From contig NZ_QTYB01000002.1 in assembly GCF_003461955.1 (NCBI RefSeq), positions 228,241-292,240 of the forward strand: a DNA stretch of 64,000 bases. The letters run 5' to 3'. The notes below the pieces were generated by a model, which was not told the DNA's origin, searched no databases, and saw only the letters and a program-made list of their open reading frames with translations. Positions 32,351 through 39,690 of the stretch are shown here, piece by piece (positions within the stretch are counted from its first letter, which is position 1; each line of letters starts with the position of its first letter). A program made the position numbers and the translations under genes. This stretch comes from Ruminococcus sp. AM36-2AA. Its GTDB lineage: Bacteria > Bacillota > Clostridia > Lachnospirales > Lachnospiraceae.

Positions 32351-33502
32351 ATGAATACATTTGAAATGAAAACAGCCATCCATTTTGGAGCTGATGCCCT
32401 GGGAAGACTGAAAGATATTCCATACAAAAGAGTCCTTGTTGTCACAGATCCGTTTGTTGTAAAAAGCGGAATGATCGATATGATCACAAAACCGCTTCAG
32501 GCAGGTGGAAAAGAATTTGATATTTTCTGTGATGTTGTTCCGGATGCTCCGGTTGGAAAAATTGCCGAAGGAGTCAAAAAATTCCTTCAGTATCAGCCGG
32601 AAGCGATCGTTGCAGTAGGCGGTGGCTCTGCCATCGACTCCTCCAAGGCAATCCGTGAGTTTGCCCTGAAGATCAACAATTACGGAAAGGTTGGACTGGT
32701 TGCCATTCCTACAACAAGTGGTACAGGTTCCGAGGTTACTTCTTTTGCAGTTGTAAATGATACAGAGGCACATGTGAAATATCCGCTGATCTCAGACAGC
32801 CTGACAGCTGATGAGGCGATCCTGGATGCTGAACTTGTACGCAGTGTTCCACCTGCGATCACAGCAGATACAGGTATGGATGTTCTGACTCATGCCATTG
32901 AGTCTTATGTCAGCATCAATCACAATGAGTTTACTTCTGCACTTGCAGAGAAATCCATTGAGATCTGTGGTGTATATCTTTACCGTGCATATGTTGATGG
33001 TAATGATATGCATGCAAGACAGAAAATGCATGTAGCATCCTGTCTGGCAGGACTTTCCTTCAATGCAGCAGGTCTTGGAATTACTCACAGTATGGCTCAT
33101 CAGCTGGGTGCTATTTTCCATATTCCTCACGGAAGAGCTAATGCGATGTTACTGCCGCATATTGTTGAATATAATGCAAATATCAACAAACGCAGCAGAA
33201 GTCAGAAGGAATATCTTCCGGCAGTAAAGAGATATTCCAATATTGCACATCTTCTTGGACTGAGCAATTATAACGAAGTTATGAGCGTAAGATCTCTTGT
33301 AAACTGGATCCAGTTTATGCAGAAAGAGATGAATATCCCGCTTACCATCGAAGAGATGAAGACGATCACACCGGATGCTTATTTTGCGGCGGTTGATAAG
33401 ATGGCGGATATGGCACTTGCGGATGCCTGCACAGCGGCAAATCCGCGTGTACCGAAGAAAGAGGATATTGTAAAAATCTACACGAAGTTGTGGTCTTTTT
33501 AA
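32351..33502 (+). CDS. Iron-containing alcohol dehydrogenase (PduQ/FucO-like)
   Basis: 383 residues, the group III dehydrogenase length. The NAD-site motif VAVGGGSAIDSSKAI, the TTSGTGSEVTSF segment and the Fe-ligand histidines in GITHSMAHQLGAIFHIPHG are all present. It may reduce propionaldehyde to propanol or lactaldehyde to 1,2-propanediol. The second reaction is needed to link the aldolase to the dehydratase, and no other FucO candidate is in the window. No clear encapsulation peptide is present, so it may act in the cytosol. GAGGGAG precedes the ATG. Confidence 0.88.
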   Translation: MNTFEMKTAIHFGADALGRLKDIPYKRVLVVTDPFVVKSGMIDMITKPLQAGGKEFDIFCDVVPDAPVGKIAEGVKKFLQYQPEAIVAVGGGSAIDSSKAIREFALKINNYGKVGLVAIPTTSGTGSEVTSFAVVNDTEAHVKYPLISDSLTADEAILDAELVRSVPPAITADTGMDVLTHAIESYVSINHNEFTSALAEKSIEICGVYLYRAYVDGNDMHARQKMHVASCLAGLSFNAAGLGITHSMAHQLGAIFHIPHGRANAMLLPHIVEYNANINKRSRSQKEYLPAVKRYSNIAHLLGLSNYNEVMSVRSLVNWIQFMQKEMNIPLTIEEMKTITPDAYFAAVDKMADMALADACTAANPRVPKKEDIVKIYTKLWSF

Positions 33503-33524
33503 AAGACTGAAGAAAAACCGCAAA

Positions 33525-33571
33525 GGGGCCGCAAAGCCGCGGCCCCTCTGCACACCCCTCGGGCTTTTTTT
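33525..33571 (+). terminator. Compound terminator after the alcohol dehydrogenase
   Basis: GGGGCCGC pairs with GCGGCCCC. A second possible pairing joins AAAGCC with the GGGCTTTTTTT tail. Confidence 0.65.
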
Positions 33572-33845
33572 AGAGTGCTTGACTGTGGCGGGCGGAAGGT
33601 TATTGACTTGTGCCTGTATGCTGCGGTTGTTCCGGGTTGAACGTTGTGCCGATGGGGCGCCGTGGGCGCCTTGGATGTGTGACGTTTTGGCGGGGGCTGG
33701 CGCGTTTGTGAACGCCGCGCCTGGTTTGCCGGGATGATTGTGGAGTGTGGTACGTATATGTGTAATGCGTAGCATTTCGAGGATTGTAAAATTGGTCTGA
33801 TATGGGTTGGGTTATTTATCAGGAGTTTCTGGGAGGTTGAGCTGG
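33572..33845. other. G/T-rich intergenic stretch of unusual composition
   Basis: The top strand is strongly G- and T-rich with GGCGCC, GCGCC and GGCGGG runs, unlike the surrounding genes. Reading frames on the minus strand give low-complexity Pro/Arg/His sequence and are not convincing. No promoter, repeat or RNA that I recognise is present. The PduO-like gene's ribosome binding site (GGGAGG, about 33830) lies at its end. Confidence 0.4.
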
Positions 33846-35045
33846 ATGGAGGTTTATACCGGGTATGGTGATAAGGGGATGACGGATCTTTCCCATACGA
33901 AGAATGTTTCAAAGTCGGATGATCGGATTTGTCTGATGGGGTCAGTTGAGGAGCTGATGAGTCATATTGGGCTTGTGCGGGTTCTGGTTGATGATGTGGA
34001 TGTTGTCCGGATGCTGGAGAAGATCTCGGAGACTTTGAAGAAGATCATAGATGGGGTTTCTGATCCTTATAATCGGGAATTTAAGGTCAGCGAAGACCGG
34101 ACGGAGCTTTTGGAGGAAGAGATTGGCCGGATGAAAGAAATTTTTTCCGGGGAGAAACTTCCAATCCTGCCGGGGGACTCCAGAGTTGCGGCTGAGATTG
34201 ATGTGACAAGAGCTGTGGCGCGGAGAGCTGAGAGAGAGCTTGCGCTTGTCAGCGTGAAGTTCGGATCGGATACCGGAGCCAAGAAATATATGAACCGGCT
34301 GTCAGATTATTTTTATGTGCTGGCAAGGTATGTGGATGTTGCGAAGATCAAAGAGAAGAAGGCAGAAGCTGCTGAAAGTGTTCAAGGTGCTGTGAGATCA
34401 GAAAATGCCGGGACAGAAATAGTTGAAAATACTGCAAATGTTGCGACGAATGCATCAGTGGCGAATGCAGGGGGACAGGATCCACAGCTGGCGCAGAAAA
34501 ATGATGTACAGGCTTTTAATGTGCAAGATAAGACTGTGACAACAACAGCAGGAGGAAATACAGCGATGGCACAGAATGATAGTATGGCAGCAAATACAGC
34601 GATGATCCAGGAAGTGCTGAAGCGTATGGGAATCCAGGGACGTATCACACTGGATTCTGCCAAACGTCTCATCGAGAAGATTGAGCAGGAAGCCCTCAGA
34701 AGAAACAAGCCTTCCGTAATTGCGGTATGCACCCCGGACGGAAATCCGGTTGCGGTTCATGTGATGGACGGATCTTTTCTTGTAAGTTTCGATATGGCCG
34801 TAAAAAAGGCCTATACATCTGTTGCTGTGAAGATGTCCACCATGGAGCTTTCCAGACTGACACAGCCGGGTCAGACATTTTATGGCCTTGGAAAAATGAG
34901 CGATAATATCGTGATATTCGGAGGCGGTGTACCGCTGAAAGTCGGCGATACCATTATCGGCGGTCTTGGTATCAGCGGTGGTACCGGAGAAGAGGATAAC
35001 AGCCTTGCAGAATATGGACTGCAGGTACTGAAAGAAGTGCTGTGA
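33846..35045 (+). CDS. pduO: PduO-like protein: adenosyltransferase domain fused to GlcG/HbpS-type domain
   Basis: 399 residues from ATG 33846. Domain 1 (about 1-180) is a PduO-type ATP:cob(I)alamin adenosyltransferase: YTGYGDKGMTDL, SKSDDRICLMG, VARRAEREL and NRLSDYFYVLAR. The usual D-E-L-N helix reads E-E-L-M, which may matter for activity. An Ala/Asn/Thr-rich linker (about 180-255) leads to the PduO C-terminal GlcG/HbpS domain (about 256-399), reported to bind haem in PduO. Codon use differs between the halves: CGG and GGG are frequent up to about 34330, and AGA/CGT dominate later. The locus has no visible B12-dependent dehydratase. Confidence 0.85.
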   Translation: MEVYTGYGDKGMTDLSHTKNVSKSDDRICLMGSVEELMSHIGLVRVLVDDVDVVRMLEKISETLKKIIDGVSDPYNREFKVSEDRTELLEEEIGRMKEIFSGEKLPILPGDSRVAAEIDVTRAVARRAERELALVSVKFGSDTGAKKYMNRLSDYFYVLARYVDVAKIKEKKAEAAESVQGAVRSENAGTEIVENTANVATNASVANAGGQDPQLAQKNDVQAFNVQDKTVTTTAGGNTAMAQNDSMAANTAMIQEVLKRMGIQGRITLDSAKRLIEKIEQEALRRNKPSVIAVCTPDGNPVAVHVMDGSFLVSFDMAVKKAYTSVAVKMSTMELSRLTQPGQTFYGLGKMSDNIVIFGGGVPLKVGDTIIGGLGISGGTGEEDNSLAEYGLQVLKEVL

Positions 35046-35085
35046 GATACAGAAAAGAAAAATCTATATACTTATAAATCGTAAA

Positions 35086-35122
35086 AAATCTGTAAAGACA
35101 GAGAGTCTTTGCAGATTTTTTT
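35086..35122 (+). terminator. Terminator after the PduO-like gene
   Basis: AAATCTGTAAAGAC pairs with GTCTTTGCAGATTT (one mismatch), followed by a T-run. Confidence 0.88.
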
Positions 35123-35151
35123 ATGCCAGGTCAGGCGGATATTCGGGTCAA

Positions 35152-35173
35152 GCGGATATTCGCAATCCGCTTC
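35152..35173 (+). repeat. Short hairpin of the GCGGAT/ATCCGC family
   Basis: GCGGAT, loop ATTCGCA, ATCCGC, then TTCG. A partial copy (GCGGATATTCGGG) precedes it at about 35134. Confidence 0.45.
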
Positions 35174-35231
35174 GCTACTTGCTCTACACCAAATAACGGG
35201 TGATATTCTGGTAAATGGGAAGAGGACTGGC

Positions 35232-35954
35232 CTATTTCCAGCTGAGTTTCAGGCACTTGACGGAAATATCACTTTTTTCCGGAGCCTGGACCATATTCTG
35301 GATAAAATAGGTTTTCGTCATGGATTTTCCGGGCTTCAGATTCAGAGTCAGATTTCTGGTCCAGTACATCTGATCGTAGATACCGAAGCCTGTGGTAATT
35401 CGGATTTTTGCTGTTGTGATTGTTTTCGCGGAAGTATTGGTAAACTTCAGGGTGTAATAGGTTTTCATGTTATTCGGGCCATATTTGATACCGACAACAC
35501 TGGTTTTCAGATTTTTGACAGTAGGTTTGGCAGCCAGTTTAGATACAGTAATGGTGATCCTGCGGCTGACGCCGTTTAATTTTGCGGTGACAACGGCAGT
35601 TCCTGCTTTTTTTGGGACCAGATAGCTTCCGGAAACTGCCAGAACAGATGGTCTGCTGGATTTTGCGCTTTTGATACTCAGGCTGGTGCCGCCCTTCAGA
35701 GTGATAAGGGAACGCATGGTAACTTTGTGACCGACCCACAGAGTGGTTTTGGAAGAACGGAAAGTTGCAGTTGCTTTTTTCGCAGCGGATGCTTTTGCGG
35801 CAGAGCTGTAAGATACTGCTTTCGAACAGAGTGCAGGTTTTGTGGTCATGGTTTCAACCTGGGCGTGTACATCGCTGGGAATCTGAAACATGACGGCTGC
35901 AAAGAGCAGCAGGGAAAGAAGTACTTTCACAGTTTTTATTTTTCTTTTACACAT
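35232..35954 (-). CDS. Exported protein with bacterial Ig-like (Big_2-type) domain
   Basis: 240 residues. The signal peptide (KRKIKTVKVLLSLLLFAAV, cleavage near VHA-QV) precedes an Ala/Lys/Ser-rich stretch. A Big_2-like domain (about 60-140: TTLWVGHKVTM ... VSGSYLVPKKAGTAVVTAKLNGVSRRITITV) follows. The C-terminal beta-rich module (about 145-240) contains KTYYTLKFTNTSAKTI, which resembles domains that decorate Clostridial surface proteins. It lacks an LPxTG or an evident binding repeat, so attachment is unclear. On the minus strand AAAGGAGG precedes the ATG. Confidence 0.75.
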   Translation of the reverse strand: MCKRKIKTVKVLLSLLLFAAVMFQIPSDVHAQVETMTTKPALCSKAVSYSSAAKASAAKKATATFRSSKTTLWVGHKVTMRSLITLKGGTSLSIKSAKSSRPSVLAVSGSYLVPKKAGTAVVTAKLNGVSRRITITVSKLAAKPTVKNLKTSVVGIKYGPNNMKTYYTLKFTNTSAKTITTAKIRITTGFGIYDQMYWTRNLTLNLKPGKSMTKTYFIQNMVQAPEKSDISVKCLKLSWK

Positions 35955-36066
35955 GGCAAAACCTCCTTTTGCATATTCCGGACAGAGCCGGAGTGCCAGA
36001 CTTTTTCTCTTATATCATTATAACAGGAGGTGCAGGAAAGGTTACTTTGTGATTTTTTTGTATCAA

Positions 36067-36096
36067 TTGGTAATTTATCCGGAAATATGTTAGAAT
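36067..36096 (+). promoter_or_regulatory. Predicted recQ promoter
   Basis: TTGGTA (36067-36072), 18 bases, TAGAAT (36091-36096). Confidence 0.5.
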
Positions 36097-36137
36097 AAAA
36101 CATTCGGAAAACAGCAGTTATCTGGTGTAAAGTTACA

Positions 36138-36168
36138 CAGTGAATGCGGATACTTTTGTCCGCTTTGT
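36138..36168 (+). repeat. Short hairpin of the GCGGAT/ATCCGC family in the recQ leader
   Basis: CAGTGAATGCGGA, then TACTTTTG and TCCGCTTTG; the same CAGTG-x-TGCGGA context occurs at 32255. Confidence 0.45.
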
Positions 36169-36190
36169 GAAGAAAGGATCATGTCGATCT

Positions 36191-38020
36191 ATGACGAAAC
36201 AGGAAATTTTAAAGACCCACTTCGGGTATGATACTTTCAGAGAAGGGCAGGAGGCGGTGATCGATGCGCTTCTTGCAGAAAAAGATGTCCTGGCGGTAAT
36301 GCCTACCGGGGCAGGAAAATCGATCTGTTATCAGGTACCGGCCCTGATGATGAAGGGAATCACCCTGGTGATCTCGCCGCTGATCTCACTTATGAAAGAT
36401 CAGGTGCGGAGCCTGAACCAGGCAGGAATTTCAGCGGCATACCTAAACAGCTCCCTGACACAGGGACAGTATTTTACAGCTTTGCGTTACGCAAAAGCAG
36501 GACGTTACCCTATTATCTATGTGGCACCTGAGCGGCTTACCACCGATGCATTTCTGGATTTTGCTCAGAGTGCGGATATTTCCATGATCGCAGTGGATGA
36601 GGCACACTGTGTTTCCCAGTGGGGACAGGACTTCAGACCAAGTTATCTGAAGATCGCGGAGTTTGTGGCACAGCTTCCAAAGCGTCCGGTGATCAGCGCC
36701 TTTACAGCTACGGCAACCAAAGAGGTAAGAGAAGATATCGCGAGGCTTCTGGGGCTTCGGGATCCTTTTTGCACCACGACAGGATTCGACAGGGAGAATC
36801 TGTACTTTGCGGTAAAAACGCCGAAAGATAAATACAAGGAAGTACACGACTACATACTGGAGCATCCGGATGACAGCGGGATCATCTACTGTCTGACCAG
36901 AAAACTGGTGGAGGAGGTCTGCGGAAAACTGATCCGGGACGGTATCACTGCCACCAGATATCATGCAGGGCTCTCTGATGAGGAACGCCGGAACAACCAG
37001 GATGATTTTATCTATGACCGCTGTCATGTGATGGTAGCTACCAATGCATTTGGAATGGGAATCGACAAGTCTGATGTTCGGTACGTCATTCATTATAATA
37101 TGCCAAAGAACATGGAGGGCTATTATCAGGAAGCTGGACGTGCAGGCCGTGACGGAGATCCTGCAGAATGTATTCTTCTCTACAGTGGGAAAGATGTGGT
37201 CACCAACCAGTATCTCATTGAGAGAGGGCAGGATAACCAGGAGCTGGATGCGGCAACCTGGCGTCTGGTGCGGGAACGGGATCAGGAGAGGCTGAAGCAG
37301 ATGACTTTTTACTGTTTTACCCATGACTGCCTGCGTGAGTATATCCTGAAATATTTTGGCGAATACGGAAAAAGTTACTGTGGAAACTGTTTGAACTGCC
37401 AGACTGAGTTTGAGGAGCAGGATGTGACCCGGGAAGCCAGGGCCATGGTCCGGTGCGTGGAAAGCAGCGGGCAGAGATACGGTGTGAATGTGATACTGGA
37501 TACTCTGCGTGGCGCATCCACGGCCAAGATCCGGCAGTACGATATGGATGGAAATCCGGAGTATGGAGCCTGTGCAAAGATCCCGGCGCACCGGCTGCGT
37601 CAGATCCTTAATTATCTGGTACTGCGGGAATATCTGCATCTGACCGATGACGGATATACCATTGTGAAACTCACCGCTTCTTCGAAATCGCTTCTGGAGG
37701 AGGATCATACCCTCACAATGAAAATGCCGAAAGAGCAGGAAACGAAGAAAAAAGAGAAACGGAGCAGGCTTCCCAAATCTGCGGTTGGTGAACTGTCTGA
37801 AGAGGATGAGCCACTTTTCCAGAAACTCCGCACGCTTCGTCTGGAGATCGCCAGAGAGGAAAAAATTCCTCCGTATATGGTCTTTTCCGACAAAACCCTC
37901 ATCCATATGTGTATTCTGAAACCTGGAAGTGAGGAGGAAATGCTGAATGTGACAGGAGTCGGCAGGCACAAGTACGAAAAATACGGAAAAAGGTTTATCG
38001 ATGCGGTGCAAAATCTGTAA
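36191..38020 (+). CDS. recQ: RecQ family ATP-dependent DNA helicase
   Basis: 609 residues from ATG 36191; earlier in-frame starts run into the leader hairpin. Helicase core motifs: PTGAGKSICYQVPA (Walker A), VDEAHCVSQWGQDFRPSY (DEAH and aromatic-rich loop), FTATAT, and the QEAGRAGRDG arginine-finger motif. The RQC zinc site uses cysteines in YCFTHDC and YCGNCLNC. A C-terminal HRDC domain (about 530-609) is present. It unwinds recombination intermediates 3' to 5'. It is monocistronic and is followed by a gene-free region with its own promoter. Confidence 0.95.
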   Translation: MTKQEILKTHFGYDTFREGQEAVIDALLAEKDVLAVMPTGAGKSICYQVPALMMKGITLVISPLISLMKDQVRSLNQAGISAAYLNSSLTQGQYFTALRYAKAGRYPIIYVAPERLTTDAFLDFAQSADISMIAVDEAHCVSQWGQDFRPSYLKIAEFVAQLPKRPVISAFTATATKEVREDIARLLGLRDPFCTTTGFDRENLYFAVKTPKDKYKEVHDYILEHPDDSGIIYCLTRKLVEEVCGKLIRDGITATRYHAGLSDEERRNNQDDFIYDRCHVMVATNAFGMGIDKSDVRYVIHYNMPKNMEGYYQEAGRAGRDGDPAECILLYSGKDVVTNQYLIERGQDNQELDAATWRLVRERDQERLKQMTFYCFTHDCLREYILKYFGEYGKSYCGNCLNCQTEFEEQDVTREARAMVRCVESSGQRYGVNVILDTLRGASTAKIRQYDMDGNPEYGACAKIPAHRLRQILNYLVLREYLHLTDDGYTIVKLTASSKSLLEEDHTLTMKMPKEQETKKKEKRSRLPKSAVGELSEEDEPLFQKLRTLRLEIAREEKIPPYMVFSDKTLIHMCILKPGSEEEMLNVTGVGRHKYEKYGKRFIDAVQNL

Positions 38021-38071
38021 GAAAGAGACATTTGCCGTCGTAAAATGAAGAGCGAAATGTTCTGAAATTTC

Positions 38072-38100
38072 TTGCATTTTAAAGAGGCATTTGTTAGAAT
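38072..38100 (+). promoter_or_regulatory. Orphan promoter downstream of recQ
   Basis: TTGCAT (38072-38077), 17 bases, TAGAAT (38095-38100). No protein gene follows on this strand before the terminator at 38587. Confidence 0.55.
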
Positions 38101-38106
38101 AAGACA

Positions 38107-38312
38107 AGCAGGAAACGTCCGGCGGCCGTGGAGCAGCCGGATTGTTTTTTCCTGAGACATTTTTTCTGCTGCACGTTCAGGTGCGGTGTATAGGCATTTC
38201 GCAAGCAGAGTTCTATGCAGCCGTGGAATCCCTTCGAGTAGATGGACCGACCGTATGAGATATCCGTTGGTCAGAAGCAAGCAGTGAGGTGGATGATCGT
38301 ATCCGCTTTTCA
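38107..38312 (+). ncRNA. Candidate structured non-coding RNA downstream of recQ
   Basis: About 205 bases from the orphan promoter to a stem with a T-tail. Visible helices are CAGGAAA/TTTCCTG enclosing CCGGC/GCCGG (38110-38157), TGTATAG/CTATGCA (about 38190-38222), GACCGAC/GTTGGTC (about 38247-38275) and GTGGAT/ATCCGC followed by TTTT (about 38285-38308). In Bacillus subtilis a 6S RNA gene (bsrB) lies next to the recQ homologue yocI, so 6S RNA is the leading idea. I cannot show the 6S central bubble or closing stem. The rest of the gap (38313-38586) has nothing I recognise. Confidence 0.3.
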
Positions 38313-38586
38313 TGAAGACATAATCTGGTGCTGGTCATGGAGTGAACAGTGATCAGGATCTTACACGATCTGCGTCGGCTTTTTTCATGCAGAAAATCTG
38401 CCCTGCCGGCTTTTTCTCATACGGAAGAGGAGCGTGTATTCAGAAAAGACATGAACATAGCCCGTCTGTGAAACGGGAATCCGTTCCGGCATGACAGTTC
38501 TTTGCCAGGCCGAAAAAGCTGTGTTTACATACAGACAGCAGATGCAAAGGAGAAATCACAGAAATAATAAAACAGCTTAATTTCTG

Positions 38587-38628
38587 AAAAAGCAGGATAT
38601 CCACCATATGTGTGAAATCCTGCTTTTT
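38587..38628 (-). terminator. Symmetrical terminator after the AraC-family gene
   Basis: AAAAAGCAGGAT and ATCCTGCTTTTT form a 12-pair stem that can work on both strands. It lies ten bases beyond the minus-strand stop codon. Confidence 0.88.
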
Positions 38629-38637
38629 GTCATAATT

Positions 38638-39486
38638 TCAGCGTCGCTTATATTTACCGGGGGTGATCCCCTTGTACTTTTTGAATGTGCGGATAAAATA
38701 GCTCAGGTCATTGAACCCGTTCCGGTATGCGATCTCTGTGATGGAGTCATCGGTGGTGGCCAGCTGGCAGCAGGCCTGTTCGATCCGCTGGCGGTTGAGA
38801 TAATCCATAGGGGTCTGGTGGGTCATCTCGGAAAAGAACCGGCAGAAATACTTGGGAGACATGGAGACCGAAGCGGAAAGCTCCTGCAGGGTAATAGGGT
38901 TTGCATAGTTCTTTTCGATAAATTCCACCACCTGCTTCAGCTGGACGATACGTTTGTAATCACGTCTGGTTTTCCGCAGACTTTCCAGGTAGTAATGATT
39001 ACCAAAAACCAATCCGAAAAAGTGGTAAAATTGTCCAAACACAACCAGCTCGTATCCTGGTTTCTTCTGCCAGAAAGAATCAAAAAGAGAGTTTACCGAT
39101 CTCTGGATGTCCGGATGTTTTTCAGTAAAATGATGATAGATCAGAAGTTCCTGGTGGCTGATCTTCTGCATATATTCAGTACAGACGGAATTAAATTTCA
39201 GAAACATGTTCATGTCAAAAACAATGCACTGATAGATACAATCATGAGGAATTCCGGAATGCAGAACTCCGCTGTTGACAAAAATCACATCTCCGGCTTT
39301 GGCTGTAAAACTTTTTTCGTCTAAAGTGACGGTAAGTGTGCCCTGGAGTATCCGCATGATTTCACATTCCACATGCCAGTGGTAGGACATGACATAGCGG
39401 GGATGCGTACTGTCAATATGGTGAAACTCAAAAGGAAATTCGTAGGTTCCCCGAAGCCTGTCTTCATTTCTTCCAAGATCGTGCAA
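38638..39486 (-). CDS. AraC-family regulator, divergent from fucI
   Basis: 282 residues. An N-terminal cupin sensor (about 20-100: YHWHVECEIMRILQG, then AGDVIFVNSGVLHSG) is followed by two C-terminal helix-turn-helix motifs (about 185-280). These contain ITLQELSASVSMSPKYFCRFF and ITEIAYRNGFNDLSYFIRTFKKYKGITPGKYK. It is probably a sugar-responsive activator of the divergent L-fucose isomerase gene; the ligand (fucose or a product) is inferred. The 39487-39690 gap holds both promoters. Confidence 0.88.
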   Translation of the reverse strand: MHDLGRNEDRLRGTYEFPFEFHHIDSTHPRYVMSYHWHVECEIMRILQGTLTVTLDEKSFTAKAGDVIFVNSGVLHSGIPHDCIYQCIVFDMNMFLKFNSVCTEYMQKISHQELLIYHHFTEKHPDIQRSVNSLFDSFWQKKPGYELVVFGQFYHFFGLVFGNHYYLESLRKTRRDYKRIVQLKQVVEFIEKNYANPITLQELSASVSMSPKYFCRFFSEMTHQTPMDYLNRQRIEQACCQLATTDDSITEIAYRNGFNDLSYFIRTFKKYKGITPGKYKRR

Positions 39487-39626
39487 AATAAAACCCTTCT
39501 TTCATAAATTTTATAGATTTTTTAGGAACTTATATAAAAAAGTGAATATTGTACTGCTTTTTGCTATTATAACACAAGTAATTTACAAGATGCAATCGTA
39601 TAATAAAAACATAGTTCGGACAGGAG

Positions 39627-39658
39627 TTGTCAGAACCTGAAAAAATGTAAGTTATAAT
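39627..39658 (+). promoter_or_regulatory. Weak candidate fucI promoter
   Basis: TTGTCA (39627-39632) and TATAAT (39653-39658) are 20 bases apart, a poor spacing consistent with an activator-dependent promoter. TTCGGACA about 10 bases upstream and AAGTTATAATAG recur before the aldo/keto reductase gene. Confidence 0.35.
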
Positions 39659-39690
39659 AGTGAATATAAATCTAGGAGGTAATTGTTACT

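Noticed and set aside
33149..33912. Pro/Arg/His-rich minus-strand frames around 33500-33900
   Set aside because: The composition follows from the G/T-rich top strand; no domain, and the frames overlap real genes at both ends.
36443..38107. 554-codon open frame on the minus strand across recQ
   Set aside because: It is a shadow of recQ, with Phe/Leu/Ile/His-rich low-quality sequence and no domain.
38608..39324. 238-codon plus-strand frame opposite the AraC gene
   Set aside because: It is antisense to a clear AraC-family protein.
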